64,000 bases of DNA, taken from JAHRAW01 sp965243285 (GTDB lineage: Bacteria; Pseudomonadota; Gammaproteobacteria; Arenicellales; Poriferihabitantaceae). The notes under the pieces were generated by a model that was not told the DNA's origin, searched no databases, and saw only the letters and a program-made list of their open reading frames with translations. Position 1 is the stretch's first letter; each line of letters begins with the position of its first letter. The position numbers were made by a program, and so were the translations under genes. Positions 58,078 to 64,000 of this stretch are shown here, piece by piece. The stretch lies in the NCBI GenBank assembly GCA_965243285.1, contig OZ251537.1:2480001-2544000 (forward strand), given 5' to 3'.

Positions 58078-59064
58078 TCATGATTCATGCGACCGGCCAG
58101 TGAGTTTGACCATGGGGTTGACCAAGCCGTAGACCATATCCACCACAGTGTTGGTGATGACGAAAACCAGCCCGACTACGATGAGGTAGGCGACGATGAG
58201 CGGCGTATCGACGCGATTTACCGCTTCGAGGAACATAAACCCCATGCCCGGCCACTGGAAAACGGTTTCGGTGAGGATGGTATACGCCACCATGATGCCG
58301 AGTTGCACGCCGCCTATGGTGATGACCGGCAGCAAGGTGTTTTTGAACGCGTGCACCATCCAAATGCGGCGTTTTTTCAGCCCTTTGGCGCGCGCGAAGC
58401 GGACATATTCCGATTCCAGCGCTTCCATCATTTCGGCGCGGATCATACGCACGAACAGCGGCAGGATGACCGAGGCCAAGGAAATGCTCGGCAACAGCAG
58501 GTGCGTCAGCCCGTCCCAGGTGAGCAAACTGGTCTCCCAATCGCCGACCAACAGGACGGTTTCGCCGCGCCCGTAAGACGGCAGCCAGCCCAATTCCACC
58601 GAAAACAGATAAATGAGGAATATCGAGGTCAAAAACACCGGCACCGACAGGCCGAGGATGCTGACGCCCATGGCGAGGCCGGAGACCCAGTGGCGCGGGT
58701 TGATGGCGGCGAACACCCCCACCGGCACCGAAAACAGGAGAATCCAGAAGGTGGCGGCCAGCACCAAGTCGATGGTGGCGGGCAATTTGTCGAGGATGAC
58801 TTCTAACGCCGGTCGCTTGAAAAAATACGACACGCCGAGATCGCCGGCGACGGCGTTTTTGAGGAAACGCCAGTATTGGACGAAAAATGGGTCGTTCAAC
58901 CCCATTTCGGCGCGCAACTGCTCGCGAGTTTCTTCCGAGACCGACTGCCCGACCAACTCGCGCAGCGGGTCGCCGAGTTCATCTTGAATCGAAAAACTGA
59001 GGGCGCTGATGACTAACATGACCACCGCCGCCTGCCCTAATCGGCGGATGAGAAAGGCGAACAT
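58078..59064 (-). CDS. Peptide ABC transporter permease (OppB/DppB type)
   Basis: A 328-residue inner-membrane permease. The N-terminus FLIRRLGQAAVVMLVISALSFS and LRAEMGLNDPFFVQYWRFLKNAVAGDLGVSY are typical of OppB/DppB. The coupling region is EYVRFARAKGLKKRRIWMVHAFKNTLLPVITI, followed by ETVFQWPGMGFMFLEAV. ATG 59064 starts at the first conserved residue. It is about 206 bp downstream of the binding-protein gene; that gap shows nothing I recognise. Confidence 0.95.
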   Translation of the reverse strand: MFAFLIRRLGQAAVVMLVISALSFSIQDELGDPLRELVGQSVSEETREQLRAEMGLNDPFFVQYWRFLKNAVAGDLGVSYFFKRPALEVILDKLPATIDLVLAATFWILLFSVPVGVFAAINPRHWVSGLAMGVSILGLSVPVFLTSIFLIYLFSVELGWLPSYGRGETVLLVGDWETSLLTWDGLTHLLLPSISLASVILPLFVRMIRAEMMEALESEYVRFARAKGLKKRRIWMVHAFKNTLLPVITIGGVQLGIMVAYTILTETVFQWPGMGFMFLEAVNRVDTPLIVAYLIVVGLVFVITNTVVDMVYGLVNPMVKLTGRSHES

Positions 59065-59270
59065 GGGGGTTGAATGCTAACCGAGGGGAAGTCGATAGGG
59101 GAAAATCGGCAGAGGGTAAAGGCTGGAAAATACCACCGACTTCCTAAATGGCCGCTTGCCAGCTCCATGCTTGGCCGATTAGGTCGAACCCGAGTGGGAT
59201 AAGCCCGATAGCGGCGAATTAAAACAGCCAATTCCGCCCGCCCTTTCAGCGGCGAGCGGAATCCGCGCCA

Positions 59271-60833
59271 TCAATCGATCACCAAATCACCCAGATAGGG
59301 GAAATTCTGCACATTGACCACGCGCTCGATATGCACGCCCTTTTTTGCCGCCCAAGCGAGATCTTGCCAGTGCAGCGGTATGAAGGCGGCCTCGTCGTGC
59401 AGGATTTGCTCGACGCGCTGCAACATGTTGGCGCGTTTATCGGCGTCGGTCTCGCCGGCGCTAGCCAGGATGAGTTTATCGACCTCCGCGTTGGCGTAAT
59501 TGCCGCTGTTGTATTGCCCAAAGCCGCTGTCCGAATCCGGCGTCATGGTCAAAAATTCGCTGAAATTGGCGGAATCCTCAGTATCGGAATGCCAGCCGAT
59601 CATCATGATGTCGGCGGCGCGCTCGTCGAACTTAGGCCAATACTGCGCCTTGGGCATGGTGGTCAAGTTCACTTTAATATTGATTTTAGCGAGCATGCTG
59701 GCCACCGCCTCGGCGATTTTGGCATCGTTAACATAGCGATTGTTGGGCGCCATCATGGTGACCGAAAAGCCGTCCGCATGGCCGGCGGCGGCCATCAAGG
59801 CGGCGGCTTTTTTCAGCTCAAAACGCGGCTGCAGCGCCGCCACATGCCCTAAATACCCTTGCGGGCTTTGCTGCGCCGCGGCGGTGCCGAAATTCTTCAT
59901 GATTTTTTCGACGATGCCGGCATTATTGACCGCCAGCACCATGGCTTGGCGCACCCGCGCATCGGCAAATTCCGCCCGCCGCTGTTGATTCAACTGCAAG
60001 GTGATGATGCGGGTGCCGCTCATGGTGATTAAATCCACCTGCTCGCTGCGCCGGATGCGCGCCAAATCCGCCGGCGGAATGGGGGCTGCGAAATCGATAT
60101 CGCCAGATAATAACGCCGCCACCCGCGTAGGCCCGGCTTTGATGGGCGTGAACACGATGCGCGAAACATTGCCGGGCGAAGCGGTATCCCAATAATCTTC
60201 GAAGCGCTCGAACACTACTTTTACGCCCTGCTCGCGCGAGGCCACGGTGTAGGGGCCGGTGCATGAAATGTGGGTGGAGGCGAAGGAATCGCCGTGCTTG
60301 CTCAGCTCGGCTTTATCGCGGCCGCGGGCGTCTTGGCCGGCAAAAAATTTGCTATCCAAGGGAAAGATGTAGGTTGCGGTGTGTTCGACGAGGGGGTAGG
60401 GGCCGTCGGTGCGCAAGTCGATGGTGTGTTGGTCGACCACTTCGGCGGCGGTGAAATTGCTGAATACGCCCTTGAAATCCTCGCTTTTTTTGAGGCGGTC
60501 GAAGGTGAATTTAACATCCGCGGCGGTCATCTCGCGCCCGGAATGAAATTTGACCCCCTGCCGCAAGAAAAACCGCATGGTGGAATCATCGCGCCGCTGC
60601 CAGCGGGTGGCGAGGCGGGGCTCGAAGCCCAAATCTTGATTCCAGCGCAGCAGCGGGTCGCACACCATGTGCGAGAACTGCAAGGTGCCGCCGGATAACT
60701 GCTCATGAAGATCCATGGAGACCGGGTCGGCATCGTACGCCATGGTCAGCGTTTTGGCCTGGGCCGGCGATGTCGCCAGCCACATCGAGGCCAGCACGGC
60801 GACGGCGATCAATCGAGGGGCGGGGGTTTTCAT
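59271..60833 (-). CDS. Periplasmic solute-binding protein, family 5 (peptide transporter)
   Basis: A 520-residue protein with a signal peptide (KTPAPRLIAVAVLASMWLATSPAQA, split before KTLTM). DLHEQLSGGTLQFSHMVCDPLLRWNQDLGFEPRLA, REMTAADVKFTFDRL, CTGPYTVASREQGVKVVFERF and the C-terminal EAAFIPLHWQDLAWAAKKGV are typical of SBP family 5. No lipobox Cys is seen, so it should be soluble in the periplasm. A good ribosome binding site (CAGGAGA) lies just upstream of ATG 60833. It heads the A-B-C-D-F order of the importer. Ligand (dipeptide, oligopeptide or other) cannot be told from sequence. Confidence 0.94.
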   Translation of the reverse strand: MKTPAPRLIAVAVLASMWLATSPAQAKTLTMAYDADPVSMDLHEQLSGGTLQFSHMVCDPLLRWNQDLGFEPRLATRWQRRDDSTMRFFLRQGVKFHSGREMTAADVKFTFDRLKKSEDFKGVFSNFTAAEVVDQHTIDLRTDGPYPLVEHTATYIFPLDSKFFAGQDARGRDKAELSKHGDSFASTHISCTGPYTVASREQGVKVVFERFEDYWDTASPGNVSRIVFTPIKAGPTRVAALLSGDIDFAAPIPPADLARIRRSEQVDLITMSGTRIITLQLNQQRRAEFADARVRQAMVLAVNNAGIVEKIMKNFGTAAAQQSPQGYLGHVAALQPRFELKKAAALMAAAGHADGFSVTMMAPNNRYVNDAKIAEAVASMLAKINIKVNLTTMPKAQYWPKFDERAADIMMIGWHSDTEDSANFSEFLTMTPDSDSGFGQYNSGNYANAEVDKLILASAGETDADKRANMLQRVEQILHDEAAFIPLHWQDLAWAAKKGVHIERVVNVQNFPYLGDLVID

Positions 60834-61092
60834 GGCGAGGTCTCCTGAAGGTTGGTGGTGTAAGTTATTGTTGAACTGGTAGTTAAAATCGGGCCAGTTG
60901 AAATCGAATTGAAATCAAGCGGTGAATCTACGCGAATCATGGCGTAGATACAAAACGGCCGGGCGGGGTGGATTTCATCGCCGAGTCATTTAAATGTACA
61001 GCGGATAAATGCGCAGCGGGTGAATGTACAGCGGCGAGAAAATTTGCATGCTGGTCGGGCGGCGGGCAGGCGAATCCGCCGCCGAGTGCCGT
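60834..61092. other. Gap between recR and the peptide transporter
   Basis: About 260 bp containing the upstream region of the binding-protein gene and, near 60990-61035, three copies of a 15-bp unit of the form ATGTACAGCGGATAA. No RNA gene or reading frame is convincing. Confidence 0.5.
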
Positions 61093-61689
61093 TCATACTT
61101 CGCGGCGGTCGGAAAAGGCTTGGTGCAGGGTGCCGGAATCCATATATTCCAATTCGCCGCCCATGGGCATGCCGCGCGCCAGGCGGGTGACTAAGATGCC
61201 GCTGGACTGCATGAGGTCTACGATGAAATCGGCGGTGGCCTGGCCCTCGACGGTGAGGTTGGTGGCGATGATGATTTCGCTGACCGAACCGGCCTTCACC
61301 AGCGCCAGCAGGCGGTCGATGCCGAGCTCGGCCGGGCCGATGTCGTCCAAGGGCGATAAATGCCCCATCAGCACGAAATACATGCCTTGGTACACCCCGG
61401 CTTGCTCGATGGCTTGCAAATCGGCCGGGGTTTCGAGTACGCACAACCGCGCCGAGTCACGCTTGGCGGAGGCGCAAATCGGGCACATCTCGGTTTCGCT
61501 GAAATTGTTGCAGCGCGCGCAATGCGACACTTTGGCTAACGCGGCGCGAATCGCCGCGCCGATTTGCGCCGCGCCTTCGCGATCGCGCTCTAACAGGTGA
61601 AAGGCCATGCGCTGGGCGGATTTCGGGCCGACACCGGGCAACCGCCGCAGCGCCGATTTCAGCGCCTCGACGGCGCGCGGGTCAGCCAT
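61093..61689 (-). CDS. recR: Recombination mediator protein RecR
   Basis: A 198-residue protein that with RecO loads RecA at gaps. The order is helix-hairpin-helix (LRRLPGVGPKSAQRMAFHLL), a four-Cys zinc motif (CARCNNFSETEMCPIC), a Toprim domain (LCVLETPADLQAIEQAG through IIIATNLTVEGQATADFI) and a C-terminal GELEYMDSGTLHQAF. It lies 28 bp after ebfC, as in the common dnaX-ybaB-recR operon. Confidence 0.97.
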   Translation of the reverse strand: MADPRAVEALKSALRRLPGVGPKSAQRMAFHLLERDREGAAQIGAAIRAALAKVSHCARCNNFSETEMCPICASAKRDSARLCVLETPADLQAIEQAGVYQGMYFVLMGHLSPLDDIGPAELGIDRLLALVKAGSVSEIIIATNLTVEGQATADFIVDLMQSSGILVTRLARGMPMGGELEYMDSGTLHQAFSDRREV

Positions 61690-61717
61690 CTGCCCTGTTC
61701 GAAAAAAATCAGCGCCG

Positions 61718-62044
61718 TTAAAAAGGCAATTTGAGACCGGGGATGTTCAAGCCCGACATGTCCTTCAGCCCGCTCATTTTCTCAGCGCTCACTTGCTCGA
61801 TTTTGCGGGTGGCGTCATTGATCGCCGCGACGATTAAATCTTCGAGAACTTCGCGCTCATCCTGCATCAAGGCCGGGGATATTTCGAGTTTGCGCGCATC
61901 ATGCTGGCAGGTCATGGTTATCGCCACCAGCCCGCCGCCGGATTGCCCGCGCACTTCGGTGTCGGCGAGTTCCTGCTGCGCTTGTTTCATTTTTTCTTGC
62001 ATGGCTTGCGCCTGCTTTATCATGTTGCCAAGTCCGCCGCTCAT
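61718..62044 (-). CDS. ebfC: Nucleoid-associated protein, YbaB/EbfC family
   Basis: A 108-residue DNA-binding protein forming a tweezer-like dimer. MIKQAQAMQEKMKQAQQELADTEVRGQSGGGLVAITM and EDLIVAAINDATRKIE are family-typical. ATG 62044 (MSGGLGNMIKQ) is the normal start; the longest frame adds 17 unrelated residues. It is the middle gene of dnaX-ebfC-recR. Confidence 0.95.
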   Translation of the reverse strand: MSGGLGNMIKQAQAMQEKMKQAQQELADTEVRGQSGGGLVAITMTCQHDARKLEISPALMQDEREVLEDLIVAAINDATRKIEQVSAEKMSGLKDMSGLNIPGLKLPF

Positions 62045-62126
62045 AATGATTGCCTCATGGTGATTGCCTCGCGCATGCGATAAAAAAATGGCCATTGCGC
62101 CCTGGCAATGGCGTTGAATGGACGCC

Positions 62127-63893
62127 CTAGGCCTTCGGCGGGCGAATCGAATCGTCTACGACCTCGGCCTCGAACCTATCCACCAGCTCCTGCACCTTGG
62201 GGTCGTCATTGAAAGCCTGCACCGCCGCTTGCTGGGTTTCCTGCTGCGCGCGGTGCTGCCGCTGGGAGGGGGTTTCCGCGGCTGATGCGTTGCTTTGGCC
62301 GACAGTCACCTGCAATTTAACCGGCTGCGCTAGACGGCTGGCCAAATGCTGCTCAATTTTCTTCAGTCGGGCCGGCTCCAGCAAATGTTCGTACTTAGCC
62401 TCCACCGTCAAATTCAAGGTGTTGCCGAGCACGGATTCCACCGCCGCGTGCATCATTATTTCCCGCGGCAAACCGCGCAAACCGCGCAAGCCGGATTGTT
62501 TGATGAAATCTTCCCAACCCGCGCCGGCGCCGAGCTGCGCCAGGGAGAGGTCGGGCTTGGCGCCGGAATCGGCGGCGCGCCGGGCCGCGTCCTGAGCGGT
62601 TTTAGGCGCGGCCGGCGGCGCGGCGGCATTCCCGGCGGCATTCCCGGCGGTATTCCCGGTGCCTGGCGAAGTGAAGCCATGATTGGTCGCGCCGGGCTCG
62701 GCGATGGTCGCCGCGACCGACTTAGTTGTAACTGGCGCTGCCGGCGCTGCTGGCATGGTCGGTTTCGCCGGCGCTACGCGACGCAGTGGGCGGGCCTCCG
62801 CCGCATTGACCGGCTGCGGGCGGAAGGCGAGCATGCGCAATACCACCATTTCGAAGCCGCTGCGCGGGTCTGGCGCCAGCGGCAGATCGCGCTTGCCGAT
62901 GAGGGCGATTTGGTACATCAACTGCAGCAATTCGGCCTCCACTGCGGTCAATTCGGCCAAATCGGCCGCGTCCACGCCCTTCCACTGCACCGCTTGCGGG
63001 CTGACTTGACACAGCGACACATTGTGCAACAGGGTGAGGATTTCATCCAACGCATGGCCGAAATCCGCGGCGCGCATGGCCATGTCGGCCACCGTGTCTA
63101 ACGCTTGCGCGGTTTGCCCGCCGCATATTTGGGTGAGCAACTGGCGGGTGAGTTGGTCGTCAATCATTCCCAGCATGGCGCGCATGGATTTGGTTTTCAC
63201 CGCGCCATTGCCGAACACGATGCCTTGGTCGAGCAAACTCAACGCATCGCGCACGCTGCCGTCGGCGCTGCGCGCCAAAATCTGCAAGGCGGCCGGCTCG
63301 TAGTCGATTTCCTCGGCCTTTAAGATGCGTTCCAACTGCGCGGTTAGGGGGGCTAAATCCATGGCCCTCAAGTTGAATTGCAGGCAACGCGACAAGATGG
63401 TGGTGGGCAGTTTTTGCGGGTCGGTGGTGGCTAATAAAAATTTAACATGCGCCGGCGGTTCTTCTAAGGTTTTCAACAAGGCGTTGAAACTATGCGTAGA
63501 CAACATGTGCACTTCGTCTATGAGGTAGATTTTGAAGCGCCCTTGGGTGGGGGTGTATTGCACATTGTCGAGCAGTTCGCGGGTGTCGTCCACGCGGGTG
63601 CGCGAGGCCGCGTCCACTTCGATTAAGTCGATAAAATTGCCGCCGTCTACGCCGCGACATGCGGTGCATTCGCCGCACGGTTTCGAACTCACGCCTTGTT
63701 CGCAATTCAGCGCCTTGGCGAAAATTCGCGCCAAGGTGGTTTTGCCGACGCCGCGGGTGCCAGCGAACAGGAAAGCATGATGCACCCGCTGGCTGTCGAG
63801 GCCGTTGGCGAGCGCCGCCACCACATGCGCTTGGCCGATGACTTGCGCGAAGGTTTTCGGACGCCACTTGCGGGCTAGGGCTTGGTAGCTCAT
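62127..63893 (-). CDS. dnaX: DNA polymerase III subunits gamma/tau (DnaX)
   Basis: A 588-residue clamp-loader ATPase. Walker A is GTRGVGKTTLARIFAKALNC, the zinc site lies in CEQGVSSKPCGECTAC, Walker B is LIDEVHML, sensor 1 is LLATTDPQKLPTTILSRC. A Pro/Ala-rich linker (about 375-440, with GNTAGNAAGNAA repeats) precedes the tau C-terminal region, which contacts polymerase and helicase. I see no A-AAA-AAG slippery site with a stem-loop near the linker, so a separate gamma form by frameshift is not evident. ATG 63893 is the family start (MSYQALARKWRPKTFAQVIGQ). Confidence 0.97.
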   Translation of the reverse strand: MSYQALARKWRPKTFAQVIGQAHVVAALANGLDSQRVHHAFLFAGTRGVGKTTLARIFAKALNCEQGVSSKPCGECTACRGVDGGNFIDLIEVDAASRTRVDDTRELLDNVQYTPTQGRFKIYLIDEVHMLSTHSFNALLKTLEEPPAHVKFLLATTDPQKLPTTILSRCLQFNLRAMDLAPLTAQLERILKAEEIDYEPAALQILARSADGSVRDALSLLDQGIVFGNGAVKTKSMRAMLGMIDDQLTRQLLTQICGGQTAQALDTVADMAMRAADFGHALDEILTLLHNVSLCQVSPQAVQWKGVDAADLAELTAVEAELLQLMYQIALIGKRDLPLAPDPRSGFEMVVLRMLAFRPQPVNAAEARPLRRVAPAKPTMPAAPAAPVTTKSVAATIAEPGATNHGFTSPGTGNTAGNAAGNAAAPPAAPKTAQDAARRAADSGAKPDLSLAQLGAGAGWEDFIKQSGLRGLRGLPREIMMHAAVESVLGNTLNLTVEAKYEHLLEPARLKKIEQHLASRLAQPVKLQVTVGQSNASAAETPSQRQHRAQQETQQAAVQAFNDDPKVQELVDRFEAEVVDDSIRPPKA

Positions 63894-64000
63894 TTAATGG
63901 GGGGTTTAATCGCCTAAGGTTTACGCTGGCGCTCGCCGACTGGATTCTAAAGCCGCGGCATGCCTACTTATGGGTGGCGGATCCAGCCGACCTGAACCCT

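Noticed and set aside
62500..62760. Programmed frameshift site for a gamma form of DnaX
   Set aside because: The Ala/Pro-rich linker region lacks an A-AAA-AAG type slippery heptamer followed by a stem-loop.
63894..64000. Signal recognition particle RNA upstream of dnaX
   Set aside because: The minus strand here begins AGGGTTCAGGTC, loosely like an SRP RNA arm, but the conserved GGAAGCAGCC-type loop is absent and the window ends. Not supportable.

Overview
The window is GC-rich chromosomal DNA of a Gram-negative bacterium. Gene order points to a gammaproteobacterium: initiator tRNA-rimP-nusA-infB-rbfA-truB, dnaX-ebfC-recR, and truA-trpF-accD-folC-dedD-cvpA. LpxH (lipid A) and an outer-membrane autotransporter confirm an outer membrane. 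I cannot name a genus from sequence alone.

Layout. (1) 1-4802, minus strand: a four-gene aryl-polyene-type fatty acid module in the order apeO-apeP-apeQ-apeR, bracketed by two small secreted proteins, one of them cut by the left edge. (2) 5025-5606: a Maf/YceF pyrophosphatase. (3) 5995-19317, minus: one 4440-residue autotransporter with about 40 Ig-like modules. (4) 20365-31411: uvrB, tRNA-Asn, truB, rbfA, infB, nusA, rimP, tRNA-fMet and cysS, with lpxH divergent from cysS. (5) 32925-45676, plus: a 12.7-kb glycosylation block with two TMTC-like GT-C/TPR proteins, two paralogous GT-C-like membrane proteins (one frameshifted), a GT22 mannosyltransferase, a polyprenyl-phosphate-mannose synthase fused to GtrA, and ManC/AlgA. 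ManC would make GDP-mannose, the DPM1-GtrA protein would make and flip a lipid-linked mannose, and the GT-C enzymes could use it on the periplasmic side. (6) 45684-52261, minus: cvpA, dedD, folC, accD, trpF, truA. (7) 52508-54413: an AT-richer MjaI-type restriction-modification island with an intact methyltransferase and an endonuclease gene broken by two in-frame stops. (8) 54489-60833, minus: an oligopeptide/dipeptide ABC importer. (9) 61093-63893, minus: recR, ebfC, dnaX.

The most unusual feature is a family of non-coding interspersed elements at eight gaps (E1-E8: 5634, 19704, 22753, 32341, 35002, about 40710, 46297, 57588). They have terminal inverted repeats around GGGATTTATATACCTAAATC, long low-complexity GGCTTTT/AAAGCC tracts, a GATGTT microsatellite, and a nested hairpin of the type CAAAACTGGCG...CGCCAGTTTTG. 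One splits the peptide transporter operon. A second inverted-repeat unit of about 153 bp is nested inside two of them. I could not match this family to any element I know.

Start codons were moved inward from the longest reading frame wherever family alignment supported it. Functional calls rest on motifs read by eye; no database search was run.
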